Shown: piece by piece, positions 20,345 through 29,836 of the stretch
Layout: each line of letters starts with the position of its first letter
Position numbering within the stretch: position 1 is the first letter of the stretch
Source of the DNA: Streptomyces sp. NBC_00154
Lineage (GTDB): Bacteria; Actinomycetota; Actinomycetes; Streptomycetales; Streptomycetaceae
Reading direction: 5' to 3'
Assembly: GCF_026342835.1 (NCBI RefSeq)
Contig: NZ_JAPEMI010000001.1
Span: 2,734,501-2,798,500 of the forward strand
Length of the DNA: 64,000 nt
Notes under the pieces: generated by a model
Databases searched by the model: none
Told to the model about the DNA's origin: nothing
What the model saw: the letters and a program-made list of their open reading frames with translations, nothing else
Program-made: the position numbers and the translations under genes

Positions 20345-21694
20345 CTAGGCCGTCGGTGCGAGCACGCCCGTCCGGTAGATCGTGCCCGCGCAGGCGTTGG
20401 GGATCTCCGTCTCCGCGACCGGCGCCCCGGGCTCCGGGGTGTGCGTCACAGCGACGCTGCCGTCGAGCGTCGTGCCGCCGTCCTCGCTGCCGAGCTGCAC
20501 CTCCGTCTGCGACGTGCTGCCGTCACCGGTGCCGTCGGAGGTACCCGCCGCACCGTCGGTCGGGGTCGGGGTCGGCGACCCGCCGGAGGTCGGACAGGTG
20601 TCCTTCGGGACCCAGGCGAACTGCACCTCGTACGCCATGGCCGGCTTCAGCAGCACTGTGCCCGCCTCCTGCGACGGGTCGGGCAGACCGGCCGCCGCGT
20701 CGCCCGCGGTGTGCTGCACGACGTCGATCTTGGCCGGGTCGGCCGCGCCCATCGCCTGGAAGCCCACGGTGCCACTGGTGGTCACCGAACACTCCGTGCC
20801 GGAGATGTTCGAGATGCGGAAGCTGCCGTACACCGTGCCGTCGGCACCGGCCGCGCCCGTCTGGGCCGAGACGACGCCGAGCTGGCCCGGATCGCAGACC
20901 GGCATCGAGGCCGCCGCGCTGTCGGCGGGGCCCGCACCACCGGTGGCCGCGTCGCCGGCGGTGCCCTGGCCACCGGTGTCCGAGTGGCCGCCGGTGCCGT
21001 TCGGGTGGCCGTTGCCGCCGGTGCCCTGTCCGCCGGCGGTGCCACCACCGGCCTTCTCGCCGGCTGCCGAGCCGGTGTCGGAGCCGCTGCCGCCCTGCGC
21101 CTGCTCGCCGTGCGCGGCGATGGCCGGGCTGGCGGTGCTCGAGCCCTCGGAGTTGGCGACGTGTACGAACGCGGGGATCGCGGTGCCGATGAGCAGCGCC
21201 GCCGCCGCCATTCCGACGACGGCCTGCCGCTTCTTGGCGCGCCGCGCGGGGACGGCGCGCTTCAGATGGTCGAGGGTGCCGTCACCGGGTTCGAGGCCCT
21301 CGACAGCGCCCCGCAGCAGACGGCGCAGGGCGACCTCGTCCAGGTCCGAACCGGAGTCGTCGAAGTCGCCGGAACCACCGGAGCCCCCGGAACCGCCGGA
21401 GCCGCCACCGGCACCCCGGCCCGATCCTGCACCCTGGCCCACGCCCGATACCGCGCCGAAGAGGGCCGTCAGGCCGGCGAGCCGTTCCGTTTCGGCGCGG
21501 TCGTCTCCCCCGTCCTCCGTCTCCGGCACTCCCTCGACGGACACGGCGTCCGTATCCTGGTGCCCGTCCGAGTTCACGTTCGGCGCGTTCGGCGCGTTCT
21601 CCGGCCCGTGGTTCACAATTCCGTTTCCAGTCCGGTCGATCTCACGCTCGTGCGTGCGTTCCTGCGCGGGGTCCTTGTGCTCGCGCCAACTCAT
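20345..21694 (-). CDS. Membrane protein, probable partner of the upstream ECF sigma factor
   Basis: A 449-residue single-pass protein. The charged, Gly/Ser-rich N-terminal cytoplasmic region (about 1-155) includes LDEVALRRLLRGAVEGLEPGDGTLDHLKRAVPARRAKKR just before a transmembrane helix (about 158-178, VVGMAAAALLIGTAIPAF). The long extracytoplasmic part begins with a Gly/Ala/Thr-rich linker and ends in a folded domain with four Cys (in VCDPG, TECSV, DTCPT, NACAG). It overlaps the sigma-factor stop by 4 bp (ATGA), so translation is coupled. By position it should modulate that sigma factor, although no classic zinc anti-sigma HxxxCxxC motif is visible. Confidence 0.75.
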   Translation of the reverse strand: MSWREHKDPAQERTHEREIDRTGNGIVNHGPENAPNAPNVNSDGHQDTDAVSVEGVPETEDGGDDRAETERLAGLTALFGAVSGVGQGAGSGRGAGGGSGGSGGSGGSGDFDDSGSDLDEVALRRLLRGAVEGLEPGDGTLDHLKRAVPARRAKKRQAVVGMAAAALLIGTAIPAFVHVANSEGSSTASPAIAAHGEQAQGGSGSDTGSAAGEKAGGGTAGGQGTGGNGHPNGTGGHSDTGGQGTAGDAATGGAGPADSAAASMPVCDPGQLGVVSAQTGAAGADGTVYGSFRISNISGTECSVTTSGTVGFQAMGAADPAKIDVVQHTAGDAAAGLPDPSQEAGTVLLKPAMAYEVQFAWVPKDTCPTSGGSPTPTPTDGAAGTSDGTGDGSTSQTEVQLGSEDGGTTLDGSVAVTHTPEPGAPVAETEIPNACAGTIYRTGVLAPTA

Positions 21695-22353
21695 GCCTGA
21701 GCCTCCATCACGGCGCGCAGCGCCGCGATACCGCGGGAGCCGTACGCCTTGACCGAACCCAGTGAAATCCCCAGCGTCTCGGCCACCTGGGCCTCGGTCA
21801 TGTCCGCGAAATACCGCAGCACCAGCACCTCCCGCTGGCGCCGTTGCAGCCCCCGCATCGCTTTGATCAGCGCGTCCCGCTCCAGCTGGTCGTACGCACC
21901 CTCCTCGGCGCTCGCCATGTCGGGCATCGGCTTGGAGAGCAGCTTCAGCCCGAGGATGCGGCGGCGCAGCGCGGAGCGCGACAGATTGACGACCGTCTGG
22001 CGCAGGTACGCGAGTGTCTTCTCCGGCTCACGTACCCGGTTCCGCGCCGAGTGCACGCGGATGAACGCCTCCTGCACCACGTCCTCACACGACGCGGTGT
22101 CGTCCAGCAGCAGGGCCGCGAGCCCGAGCAGCGAACGATAGTGGGCGCGGTAGGTCTCGGTGAGATGGTCGACCGTAGTACCGGCTGCCACTGTCTCCTC
22201 AGCGCCCCCGCGCTGCGACGGCAGCTGGGCCGGGCGCGCAGCGGGCATGGGCGCAATCACCGGCATACCGCCGGGTGCGCGGGGCCGCCGGAGCGGACGC
22301 ACGGTAGCGCCTCGCAACGGGCCCACCACTGTGATTTCGAGAACCTCTGCCAC
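21691..22353 (-). CDS. ECF RNA polymerase sigma factor (SigE-family)
   Basis: A 220-residue sigma-70 family factor. Sigma-2 (about 60-125) has YRAHYRSLLGLAALLLDDTASCEDVVQEAFIRVH. Sigma-4 (about 155-210) has MRGLQRRQREVLVLRYFADMTEAQVAETLGISLGSVKAYGSRG. The first 55 residues are Pro/Arg/Ala-rich and poorly conserved. The true start could be ATG 22266 (MPVIAPM) rather than the GTG at 22353, because neither has a strong ribosome site. It is coupled to the downstream membrane protein. The regulon is unknown. Confidence 0.88.
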   Translation of the reverse strand: MAEVLEITVVGPLRGATVRPLRRPRAPGGMPVIAPMPAARPAQLPSQRGGAEETVAAGTTVDHLTETYRAHYRSLLGLAALLLDDTASCEDVVQEAFIRVHSARNRVREPEKTLAYLRQTVVNLSRSALRRRILGLKLLSKPMPDMASAEEGAYDQLERDALIKAMRGLQRRQREVLVLRYFADMTEAQVAETLGISLGSVKAYGSRGIAALRAVMEAQA

Positions 22354-22645
22354 GCCAGTTGGACACGCGTCCCCCCGTCAGGGTTGTACGCGTGCGGCAC
22401 CGCGTTTGACGCTGTGCGACATGCCCTCATACGTACCTGCTCTTCCACAAATGCCCCGTTTTCGCGCCCCACCACCCGCGAAGTGACGGCATAGACGCGC
22501 GCTGCCCGACTGCTGGTTCCAGCGGGCCGAAAGGTCATCGTCGGACACCGCAACGCCCCAGCTCAAGAGGTTCAGACCAGCAAGTTGCTCACAAGGGCTT
22601 CACAGAGAGTACAAAACAGGTTCGATCGTGAGCCGTCGGGTCGGA

Positions 22646-23710
22646 TCAGACCTGGGGGAACTCGGCAGCCACCGATTCGGCGATCTGCGCGACGTTCAGC
22701 GCCGCCCCCTTGCGGAGGTTGTCGCCGCATACGAACAGCTCCAGGGCGCGTGGATCGTCCAGCGCCCGCCGCACCCGCCCCACCCAGGTCGGGTCGGTGC
22801 CCACGACATCGGACGGCGTCGGGAAGTCGCCGGAGGCCGGGCTGTCGAACAGGACCACACCGGGTGCGGTCGCCAGGATCTCGTGCGCCCGGTCGACCTC
22901 GACCTCGTTCTCGAAGCGGGCGTGCACGGACATCGAGTGCGTCGCGACGACGGGGACGTACACACAGGTCGCCGCCACCGGCAGGTTCGGCAGGTCCAGG
23001 ATCTTGCGGCACTCGTCGCGGATCGACAGCTCCTCGGACGACCAGCCGTCCCCGGCCTCCGTTCCGGCCCAGGGCACGACATTGAGGGCCACCGGAGCGG
23101 CGAAGGGCGAGTCCTCGGTGTCCCCGACGGCCCGGCGCACGTCTCCGGGCTTCGTGCCCAGTTCCGTACCCGCGACCATCGACAGCTGTTCGCGCAGCGC
23201 CGCGACACCCTCCCGGCCCGCTCCGCTCACCGCCTGGTACGAGGAGACGACGAGCTCCCGCAACCCGAACTCGGCGTGCAGCGCACCGACCGCGACGATC
23301 AGCGACGCCGTTGTGCAGTTGGGGCTGGCGACGATGCCCCGGGGCCTCATCCGTACGGCGTGGGGGTTGATCTCGGGCACGACCAGCGGCACATCCGCGT
23401 CCAGCCGGAACGCCGCCGAGTCGTCGACGACGACCGCACCCTTGGACGCGGCGATCGGCGCCCAACGCGCGGACACGTCGTCGGGCACCAGGAAGAGGGC
23501 GACGTCCACGCCGTCGAACACGTCCTCGGTGAGTTCGAGGACTTCGGTCTCCTCACCGCGGACGACCAGCTTGCGGCCGGCCGAACGCGGCGAGGCGATC
23601 AGCGACACTTCGCCCCAGACGTCCGCGTGCTGCGAAAGGATCTGGAGCATGACGCCGCCGATCGCCCCGGTCGCTCCGACGACCGCGAGCGAAGGGCGGC
23701 GAGGTGTCAT
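22646..23710 (-). CDS. asd: Aspartate-semialdehyde dehydrogenase
   Basis: A 354-residue NADPH-dependent enzyme that reduces aspartyl phosphate to aspartate semialdehyde, the branch point to lysine/DAP, threonine and methionine. Its features are the NADP-binding GATGAIG at residues 12-18, the catalytic Cys132 in SPNCTT, the substrate Arg/His region in [19 protein letters not shown], and a normal family length. It overlaps ask by 4 bp, so the two are translated as a coupled operon. Confidence 0.97.
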   Translation of the reverse strand: MTPRRPSLAVVGATGAIGGVMLQILSQHADVWGEVSLIASPRSAGRKLVVRGEETEVLELTEDVFDGVDVALFLVPDDVSARWAPIAASKGAVVVDDSAAFRLDADVPLVVPEINPHAVRMRPRGIVASPNCTTASLIVAVGALHAEFGLRELVVSSYQAVSGAGREGVAALREQLSMVAGTELGTKPGDVRRAVGDTEDSPFAAPVALNVVPWAGTEAGDGWSSEELSIRDECRKILDLPNLPVAATCVYVPVVATHSMSVHARFENEVEVDRAHEILATAPGVVLFDSPASGDFPTPSDVVGTDPTWVGRVRRALDDPRALELFVCGDNLRKGAALNVAQIAESVAAEFPQV

Positions 23711-24228
23711 CGGCCGGTGCCCCCGTAGACGACGGCCTCGTCGGAGTCGCTGTCGAGGCCGAAGGCCGTGTGCACGGCACGCACGGCCTCGATGACGTCG
23801 TCGGCGCGGGTGACCACCGAGATGCGGATCTCGGACGTCGAGATCAGCTCGATGTTCACACCGGCGTCGGACAGCGCCTCGAAGAAGGACGCGGTGACCC
23901 CGGGGTTCGTCTTCATACCCGCGCCGACCAGGGAGATCTTCGCGATCTGGTCGTCGTAGCGCAGCGACTCGAAGCCGATCGTGCCGCGGTTGCGCTCCAG
24001 GGCGTCGATCGCCTTGCGGCCCTCGGCCTTCGGCAGCGTGAACGAGATGTCGGTCAGACCGGTCGACGCGGCGGAGACGTTCTGCACCACCATGTCGATG
24101 TTGACTTCCGCGTTCGCGATGGTTCGGAAGATCGCGGCGGCCTCGCCCGGCTTGTCCGGCACGCCGACAACCGTGACCTTGGCCTCGGAGACGTCATGGG
24201 CGACTCCGGAGATGATCGCGTGCTCCAC
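23707..24228 (-). CDS. Aspartokinase beta subunit from an internal in-frame start
   Basis: An in-frame GTG at 24228 (codon 251 of ask) is preceded by AAGGGG at 24242-24237 with an ideal 8-nt gap. It would give a 173-residue protein consisting only of the two ACT domains. Corynebacterium lysC makes a regulatory beta subunit of about 172 residues from an internal start at the same point, with the same following pattern (SEAKVTV, KPGEAA). The signal here is sequence-based and fits that precedent. Confidence 0.7.
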   Translation of the reverse strand: MEHAIISGVAHDVSEAKVTVVGVPDKPGEAAAIFRTIANAEVNIDMVVQNVSAASTGLTDISFTLPKAEGRKAIDALERNRGTIGFESLRYDDQIAKISLVGAGMKTNPGVTASFFEALSDAGVNIELISTSEIRISVVTRADDVIEAVRAVHTAFGLDSDSDEAVVYGGTGR

Positions 24229-24978
24229 CTTCTGGTCCCCTTGCGGCTCGTTGCTGACCCAGGTGCCACGCAGTCCGGAGAAGGACGAGCGGACGTGGAT
24301 CGGAATGTTGTAGCGGCGTGCGTACTCCACGCACCGGTGCAGCAGCACCTTGGACCCGGACGCGGCCAGCTCCAGCATGTCCTCGAAGGAGATCCAGTCG
24401 ATCTTCCGGGCCTTCTTCACGACCCGCGGGTCGGCGGTGAAGACACCGTCCACATCGGTGTAGATCTCACAGACCTCGGCGTCCAGCGCGGCCGCCAGTG
24501 CGACGGCGGTGGTGTCGGACCCGCCGCGGCCGAGGGTGGTGATGTTCTTGCCCTCCTGGCTCACCCCCTGGAACCCGGCGACGATGGCGATGTTGCCCTC
24601 GTCGATCGAGGTCCGGATACGGCCCGGCGTGACATCGATGATGCGCGCTTTGTTGTGGACCGAGTCGGTGATGACGCCGGCCTGGCTGCCCGTGAACGAC
24701 TGGGCCTCGTGGCCCAGGTTTTTGATCGCCATGGCCAGCAGGGCCATGGAGATCCGCTCCCCTGCGGTCAGCAGCATGTCGAACTCACGCCCGGCAGGCA
24801 TCGGTGATACCTGCTCGGCGAGATCGATCAACTCGTCCGTCGTGTCGCCCATCGCCGACACCACGACAACCACCTGGTTGCCGTTCTTCTTGGCATCGAC
24901 GACTCGCTTGGCGACGCGCTTGATGCCTTCGGCATCGGCTACGGAGGAGCCTCCGTACTTCTGCACGACAAGGCCCAC
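23707..24978 (-). CDS. ask: Aspartokinase (alpha subunit, full length)
   Basis: A 423-residue aspartate kinase that makes aspartyl phosphate for the lysine/threonine/methionine pathway. The N-terminal amino-acid-kinase domain (about 1-245) has KYGGSSV at residues 7-13, and [13 protein letters not shown]. Two C-terminal ACT domains (about 265-335 and 345-410; [14 protein letters not shown] and [14 protein letters not shown]) are the sites of lysine/threonine feedback in actinobacterial enzymes. The internal GTG at 24228 would give a separate beta subunit, so this is probably an alpha2-beta2 enzyme. It is first in the ask-asd operon. Confidence 0.97.
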   Translation of the reverse strand: MGLVVQKYGGSSVADAEGIKRVAKRVVDAKKNGNQVVVVVSAMGDTTDELIDLAEQVSPMPAGREFDMLLTAGERISMALLAMAIKNLGHEAQSFTGSQAGVITDSVHNKARIIDVTPGRIRTSIDEGNIAIVAGFQGVSQEGKNITTLGRGGSDTTAVALAAALDAEVCEIYTDVDGVFTADPRVVKKARKIDWISFEDMLELAASGSKVLLHRCVEYARRYNIPIHVRSSFSGLRGTWVSNEPQGDQKVEHAIISGVAHDVSEAKVTVVGVPDKPGEAAAIFRTIANAEVNIDMVVQNVSAASTGLTDISFTLPKAEGRKAIDALERNRGTIGFESLRYDDQIAKISLVGAGMKTNPGVTASFFEALSDAGVNIELISTSEIRISVVTRADDVIEAVRAVHTAFGLDSDSDEAVVYGGTGR

Positions 24979-25197
24979 GTGCGCTCCTCGCTCATTCCAT
25001 TGCTTCGGTCCGCTCAGTTTAACGAGCAGTCCGGAAACGCCCCGTCGATATCACATCGTGAGATGTCCCGCTCACCACGTGATCTCGACGTGCCGCCCCG
25101 AACCGCTCGTACCGGGCTGCTGCCCGGCGCACCGGAATCCACTCCTGCATGTGCCCCACTCCACACGCCGGGCCGGCCGCTCGGTGCGGCCGAACGG

Positions 25198-25857
25198 CTA
25201 CTTCACCGGGCGCAGGCCCAGCGGTCCCGCGATCTCCTCCGCCATGACCCGGCCCGCCTCCTCGGCCAGGTCGTCCTCGCCCGCGTCCTGGTCCGTGTCC
25301 AGCCCGTCCAGCTCCTGGAGGGGCTGGTTCAGGCGGATGTGGGCGACCAGGGACTGGATGGCGCGCAGGGTTGCGGAGGCGGTGGAGCCCCAGTTGGAGA
25401 AGTACGAGAACTGCCACCACCACAGCGCCTCGGTCGTGCGGCCCGCCTCGTAGTGGGCCAGGCCGTGGCGCAGGTCCGTGACCAGGTCGGCCAGGCCGTC
25501 GGAGATGCGGCACGGGACCGGGGCCTTGCGGGGCTCGTACGGGTCGAAGACCTCGGAGTAGACGTCGATCGGCTCGAGGAGGGTCGCGAAGCGCTCGCGC
25601 AGGCCGTCCGCGTCCGGTTCGGCGCCCAGGTCCGGCTCGTAGCGCTCGTCCGGGAGGATGTCCTCGTACGCGCCGAGCCGGCCCCCCGCCAGCAGCAGTT
25701 GGGAGACCTGGAGGAGCAGGATCGGGACGGCCTGTTCCGGCTCGTCGACCTTGGACACCTCGGTCACGGCGACGATGAACGATTTGATCTGGTCCGCGAT
25801 CTGGACGGCGAAATCGTCCGGGTCCTGCGTGACGGAGTTCAGCGTGGCGTCAGACAT
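25198..25857 (-). CDS. DUF5063 domain-containing protein
   Basis: A 219-residue acidic soluble protein matching the actinobacterial DUF5063 family. It is a helical core with FAVQIADQIKSFIVAVTEV at the start, LEPIDVYSEVFDPYEPRKAP in the middle, and DLRHGLAHYEAGRTTEALWWWQFSYFSNWG around residues 125-155. The Trp-rich segment is the most conserved part. There is no signal peptide or membrane segment. The function is unknown. It sits downstream of recR on the same strand with an 85-bp gap and is regularly found next to recR-ybaB in streptomycetes. Confidence 0.85.
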   Translation of the reverse strand: MSDATLNSVTQDPDDFAVQIADQIKSFIVAVTEVSKVDEPEQAVPILLLQVSQLLLAGGRLGAYEDILPDERYEPDLGAEPDADGLRERFATLLEPIDVYSEVFDPYEPRKAPVPCRISDGLADLVTDLRHGLAHYEAGRTTEALWWWQFSYFSNWGSTASATLRAIQSLVAHIRLNQPLQELDGLDTDQDAGEDDLAEEAGRVMAEEIAGPLGLRPVK

Positions 25858-25949
25858 CGAGGGGACCTCCCGTGGGCACGGTCGCGAACGGTGAGTAGAA
25901 CATAGCGTCGCTGAACATAAAACCGTCGTGAGACGTGGTGGTACGGGTG

Positions 25950-26549
25950 CTACACATCGAGCAGCCGCCTCCCCTCGAACGCGCGGCCCAGGGTGACCTC
26001 GTCCGCGTACTCGAGGTCGCCGCCCACCGGCAGCCCGCTGGCCAGCCGCGTCACCCGCAGGCCCATCGGCTTGATCATCCGCGCCAGGTACGTCGCGGTG
26101 GCCTCGCCCTCCAGGTTGGGGTCGGTGGCCAGGATCAGTTCCGTGATGGACCCGTCGGAGAGCCTCGCCAGCAGCTCACGGATGCGCAGATCGTCCGGAC
26201 CGACGCCCTCGATCGGGCTGATCGCCCCGCCGAGGACGTGGTAACGGCCGCGGAACTCACGGGTCCGCTCGATCGCCACGACATCCTTCGGCTCCTCGAC
26301 CACACAGATCACCGTCCGGTCGCGACGCGCGTCGCGGCAGATCCCGCACTGCTCCTCCTGCGCGACATTGCCGCACACCGAGCAGAACCGGACCTTGTCC
26401 TTGACCTCCAGGAGAGCATGGGCGAGACGGCGTACGTCGGTGGGCTCGGCCTGCAGGATGTGGAAGGCGATCCGCTGCGCGCTCTTGGGACCGACGCCGG
26501 GCAGCCTGCCCAGTTCGTCGATGAGGTCCTGGACCACGCCTTCGTACAA
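25950..26549 (-). CDS. recR: Recombination protein RecR
   Basis: A 199-residue DNA-repair protein that acts with RecF and RecO to load RecA on gapped DNA. Its parts are the N-terminal helix-hairpin-helix ([24 protein letters not shown]), a zinc finger [16 protein letters not shown] (about 56-71), and a Toprim domain with [13 protein letters not shown] and [13 protein letters not shown]. The start codon is TTG at 26549, supported by AGGAAGG with a 7-nt gap; no ATG or GTG gives the conserved MYEGVVQDL. It lies 73 bp after ybaB in the usual ybaB-recR order. Confidence 0.97.
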   Translation of the reverse strand: MYEGVVQDLIDELGRLPGVGPKSAQRIAFHILQAEPTDVRRLAHALLEVKDKVRFCSVCGNVAQEEQCGICRDARRDRTVICVVEEPKDVVAIERTREFRGRYHVLGGAISPIEGVGPDDLRIRELLARLSDGSITELILATDPNLEGEATATYLARMIKPMGLRVTRLASGLPVGGDLEYADEVTLGRAFEGRRLLDV

Positions 26550-26622
26550 CGGAACGCCTTCCTGAGCTGAGACCCGCGGCTGTTGCCGTCGTGGTACGTA
26601 CGGTAGTTGGTGTGCTGACGGA

Positions 26623-26958
26623 TCAGAAGGGCAGACCGGGCATGCCGCCCAGCCCCTGGGCCAGCGGGCCCAGCTTCTGCTGCTGAAGCTGCTGCGCGTT
26701 CTCGTTCGCTGCCTGGACGGCCGCGACGACGAGGTCGGCGAGCGTCTCGGTGTCCTCGGGGTCGACGGCCTCGGGGGCGATGACCAGGCTGCGGAGCTCG
26801 CCGGAACCGGTCACGGTCGCCTTCACCAGGCCGCCGCCCGCCTGCCCCTCGACCTCGGTCCTCGACAGCTCCTCCTGGGCCTGCGCGAGGTCCTGCTGCA
26901 TCTTCTGGGCCTGCTGCAGCAGCTGCTGCATATTGGGCTGACCACCACCGGGAATCAC
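26623..26958 (-). CDS. YbaB/EbfC family nucleoid-associated protein
   Basis: A 111-residue DNA-binding protein. It has a Gln-rich N-terminal helix ([22 protein letters not shown]), a central beta sheet ([19 protein letters not shown]), and a C-terminal helix followed by [16 protein letters not shown]. It forms dimers that coat DNA and is almost always beside recR. GTG 26958 has AGGAG five bases upstream and gives MIPGGGQPN; an ATG at 26973 overlaps that ribosome site. Confidence 0.95.
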   Translation of the reverse strand: MIPGGGQPNMQQLLQQAQKMQQDLAQAQEELSRTEVEGQAGGGLVKATVTGSGELRSLVIAPEAVDPEDTETLADLVVAAVQAANENAQQLQQQKLGPLAQGLGGMPGLPF

Positions 26959-27314
26959 GGTCACTCCTGGCATTTCGACGACAAATGTTTCGGTATGCCG
27001 AGCCTACGTGGTCCCCGGGCACCACGCCCCACCCACTGGCGAGCAACTCTTTCGGGTGAGATCCCGTCAACGACAGGGAGACTCCTATACCTGATCACAG
27101 GCCCTGCCCACCCAGGAATACCGCGATTTCGACCCCACGCCCCACCATTCGGCGGTAGGAAGGGCATGCGTATCAGTACGCATACGTGCACCGCCCGTCA
27201 CGCAGGGTTACGCAGCGGGACGGGTCGGCCACGTCGAAAGTCCGCCCGCCGTCGAGTGCACGCGTCGAAGCACGCGTTGGTACGTCGATACGCAGAGTGC
27301 AGAGGAGTGCCCCG
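26959..27314. promoter_or_regulatory. Divergent promoter region of ybaB-recR and the SLATT gene
   Basis: A 356-bp gap with no gene. At 27166-27183 the palindrome ATGCGTA-TCAG-TACGCAT has 7-bp perfect arms and is followed by a further TACG-rich stretch; it is a possible operator for the plus-strand gene. The SLATT gene ribosome site AGAGGAG is at 27301-27307. Confidence 0.45.
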
Positions 27315-28142
27315 GTGAGTCAGCCGGAGATGCAGCCCGAGGGGGCGCCCCGCAACGAGCCCGGTACGCCTGGTTCGGCCGTTCCGCCGAGTTCGGGCCC
27401 GGAGGCGAACCCGGATCCGGACCCGGGCCCGGGTTCGGGTTCGGGTTCCGGTGCGCGGGGCGGGGATCTGACCGGGCAGCCGTTCCCGCTCGGCGACTGG
27501 GGTGAACCCGCGGAACGCCTCGACGAGCTGTACCGCTATGTCGAGGCCGACGCGCTGCGCACCGCCGGCTGGTACCTGGCCGACCGGGTGTGGAAGCGGC
27601 GCGGCGCCAGGGCGCTGCGGATCGGCACGGCGGCCGGGGTGGTCGCAGGCGCCGCGCTGCCGCTCCTCGATCTGACGGGGGCGCTGGACGGCGCGGCCGG
27701 CTGGGGCTATCTGTTGCTGTTGCTGGGCGCCGCGTGCATGGCCTGCGATCGGTTCTTCGGCCTGACCTCCGGCTGGATAAGGAACCTCGCCACGGCCCAG
27801 GCGGTGCAGCGAAGGCTCCAGGTGCTGCAGTTCGACTGGGCGTCGGAGTGCGTACGCGAGGTCCTCGGGCCGACCGAGGGGACGGCGAGCGAGGCGGCGG
27901 AGCGGTGCCTCGGGGTGCTGCGACGGTTCTCGGAGGACATCACGGAGCTCGTGCGGTCCGAGACCGCGGACTGGATGGTCGAGTTCCGGGCCGGGCCGGC
28001 GCCGATGGGAATGCAGGCGCTGGTGTCCGGCAGCGGGGTCGGGGGGCGTACGGAGCAGTGGGTGCCGCCGGGGCGGTTCCCGCTCCAGTCGATGGCCCGG
28101 CCGAACATGCCGCGGCAGCGGCCCCCGGAGCCACCGCGCTGA
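27315..28142 (+). CDS. SLATT-domain membrane protein
   Basis: A 275-residue protein. A disordered Pro/Gly/Glu-rich N-terminus (about 1-60, with PDPDPGPGSGSGSG) precedes a SLATT module: an amphipathic helix with DELYRYVEADALRTAGWYLADRVWKRR, two transmembrane helices (about 100-122 and 128-148; TAAGVVAGAALPLLDL and YLLLLLGAACMACDRFF), and a long C-terminal helix. SLATT proteins are proposed pore-forming effectors in nucleotide-signal conflict systems, but this one sits in core sequence beside recR and may have a housekeeping role. GTG 27315 follows AGAGGAG by seven bases. Confidence 0.8.
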   Translation: MSQPEMQPEGAPRNEPGTPGSAVPPSSGPEANPDPDPGPGSGSGSGARGGDLTGQPFPLGDWGEPAERLDELYRYVEADALRTAGWYLADRVWKRRGARALRIGTAAGVVAGAALPLLDLTGALDGAAGWGYLLLLLGAACMACDRFFGLTSGWIRNLATAQAVQRRLQVLQFDWASECVREVLGPTEGTASEAAERCLGVLRRFSEDITELVRSETADWMVEFRAGPAPMGMQALVSGSGVGGRTEQWVPPGRFPLQSMARPNMPRQRPPEPPR

Positions 28143-28208
28143 TCGGTGACCGGCGATCGGTGGCCCCGGGCGGGCTCGTGACTCCGGGGCGGGGGCCCGG
28201 CCGTCGCG

Positions 28209-28952
28209 TCAGCTGAAGATGATCATTGAGCCTTGGGCGAGGCTGCGGGTCACCGCCGCGTGCAGGCCCAGCCAGACGTGCCGTTCCCGGGCGAACGGAC
28301 TGTCGTCGTACGGAATCGGGCTCGCCGGCTCCTCCAGGGAGGTCGGTGCGGCGGGCGGTGCGGGGGCGGCCGGCGGGTTCGCCGGGTCGATGCCGATGGA
28401 GGGGGCGACGAACTCCAGCTCCCGCAGCAGCCCGTGCGCCGAGCCCAGCGGGCCGCCGCCCTCCAGCAGCTCGTCGTTGGTGAGCGGGGAGGGGAAGTCC
28501 ACGGGGACGTACGCCCCCGCGTGGTCGTAGTGCCAGACCAGATGGGACTGCTGCGCCGTCGCCTCGAACATCTCCAGCAGCTGCTCGTAGTCCCCGCCCA
28601 GTTCGTCGACGGGTGTCACAGCGAGGCCGCTCAGCTGGAGCAGATAGGCGCGGCGCAGGAAGTGCAGCGCGTCGTAGTCGAAGCCCGCCACGGGGGCCAC
28701 GTCGCCGGTCAGGCCCGGCATGTAGGCGTAGACGGGTACGGCCGGCAGTCCGGCATCGCCCAGCGCCTTGTCGTAGATGGCTATCTCTTCGGCGAACGGA
28801 TTGTCGGGGCTGTGGCACAGCACATCGACGAGGGGGACCAGCCACAGGTCACAGGCCACGAAGTCTCGCTCTCCAACGGGTTCTCGCAAGGGTGCGTGCG
28901 ATGGTCGGGACAGCGTAATGCGATCGGCACGTTGCGCACAGTGGTCCCCCAT
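28209..28952 (-). CDS. Conserved hypothetical protein
   Basis: A 247-residue soluble protein of unknown function. The strongest part, about residues 20-120, reads as a well-folded domain: LREPVGERDFVACDLWLVPLVDVLCHSPDNPFAEE, then VYAYMPGLTGDVAPVAGFDYDALHFLRRAYLLQLSG. A middle segment HLVWHYDHAGAYVPVDFP and a Pro/Ala-rich linker follow. I do not recognise a catalytic motif. The start is uncertain: ATG 28952 is the first plausible codon. It ends convergent with the SLATT gene and follows the GntR gene on the same strand with a 40-bp gap. Confidence 0.7.
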   Translation of the reverse strand: MGDHCAQRADRITLSRPSHAPLREPVGERDFVACDLWLVPLVDVLCHSPDNPFAEEIAIYDKALGDAGLPAVPVYAYMPGLTGDVAPVAGFDYDALHFLRRAYLLQLSGLAVTPVDELGGDYEQLLEMFEATAQQSHLVWHYDHAGAYVPVDFPSPLTNDELLEGGGPLGSAHGLLRELEFVAPSIGIDPANPPAAPAPPAAPTSLEEPASPIPYDDSPFARERHVWLGLHAAVTRSLAQGSMIIFS

Positions 28953-28992
28953 GACCGGCTCGGGAACACCTCGTTGCCGGGGCCGGTCGCCC

Positions 28993-29724
28993 CTACGGCG
29001 CCGTCGGCTTCCCGCCGTGTCCCGGGTGCGCCGGGTCACCGGCCGCGAGCCGGTCCGCCCACATCAGCGCGTGGGCGTTGTAGTCGTCGATCGCCGCACG
29101 AACCGCGTCGTGCTCGCCCAGCGTGATGGCCGCGACCAGGGCAGGATGGCCGTTCCAGAGCCAGTCCCGTACGTCCACGTCGCTGCGCAGGTACGGCACG
29201 GCGAACACCCAGCACTGGACGCGCAGCCGGTGCAGGAAGTCGGTGATGTACGTGTTGCCGACGAGCGCGCCGAGTTCACGCCAGAAACGCAGGTCGTAGC
29301 CGATCAGGATGTCGAGGTCGCCGCCGCGCGCCGCCCGTGCGGCCTCGTCGGCTCTGCGCCGCACCGAGACCAGTGCCTCGCGGTACTTCGCCGCCTGCGC
29401 GCGCGAGGGCGGTGGTCCGGAGAAGATGTCGCGGATGACTCCGTCCATGACCAGGGTGCGGGCCTCGACCATCGCCCGGTAGTCGGCCACGGTGAACTCG
29501 TGCACCCGGAATCCGCGGTGCTGATCGGATTCGAGCAGGCCCTGCGCCGAGAGGTCGAAGAGCGCCTCGCGCACGGGCGTCGCGGAGACCCCGTACTGCT
29601 CGGCGATCTGCTTGACGGTGAACTCCCGCCCCTGCTGCAGACGACCGGCGAGCACCTCGTCACGCAGCGCGTCCGCGATCTGCTGCCGCAACGTACTGCG
29701 GGTCACAGTTCCGCTCGCGCCCAT
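28993..29724 (-). CDS. GntR-family transcriptional regulator (FCD subgroup)
   Basis: A 243-residue repressor-type protein. The N-terminal winged helix (about 10-75) has LRQQIADALRDEVLAGRLQQG and VKQIAEQYGVSATPVREALFDLSAQGLLESDQHRGFRV. The C-terminal FCD effector domain (about 85-225) is helical, with several Asp, Arg and His that usually bind metal and a carboxylic acid. GGAGGG lies five bases before ATG 29724. Downstream of and on the same strand as the class III aminotransferase, it is the likely regulator of that gene, with an amino-acid-derived effector. Confidence 0.9.
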   Translation of the reverse strand: MGASGTVTRSTLRQQIADALRDEVLAGRLQQGREFTVKQIAEQYGVSATPVREALFDLSAQGLLESDQHRGFRVHEFTVADYRAMVEARTLVMDGVIRDIFSGPPPSRAQAAKYREALVSVRRRADEAARAARGGDLDILIGYDLRFWRELGALVGNTYITDFLHRLRVQCWVFAVPYLRSDVDVRDWLWNGHPALVAAITLGEHDAVRAAIDDYNAHALMWADRLAAGDPAHPGHGGKPTAP

Positions 29725-29836
29725 GGCGACCCTCCCTCTTCGGCTGCGGCCACCTTAAGCCAGGGCCGGTGTGCCCGGTTCCGGGCACGGGGAGGGGCGC
29801 CATGCGGGATGCGTACGGATGTGTCGGACGGATGCG

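Noticed and set aside
21360..21450. Short tandem repeats resembling a repeat array
   Set aside because: They encode the Gly/Ser-rich linker (GGSGGSGG type) of the sigma-factor partner. There are no spacers, so this is not a CRISPR array.
27400..27460. GGTTCGGGTTCGGG-type direct repeats
   Set aside because: Low-complexity coding sequence for the Gly/Ser/Pro-rich N-terminus of the SLATT protein.
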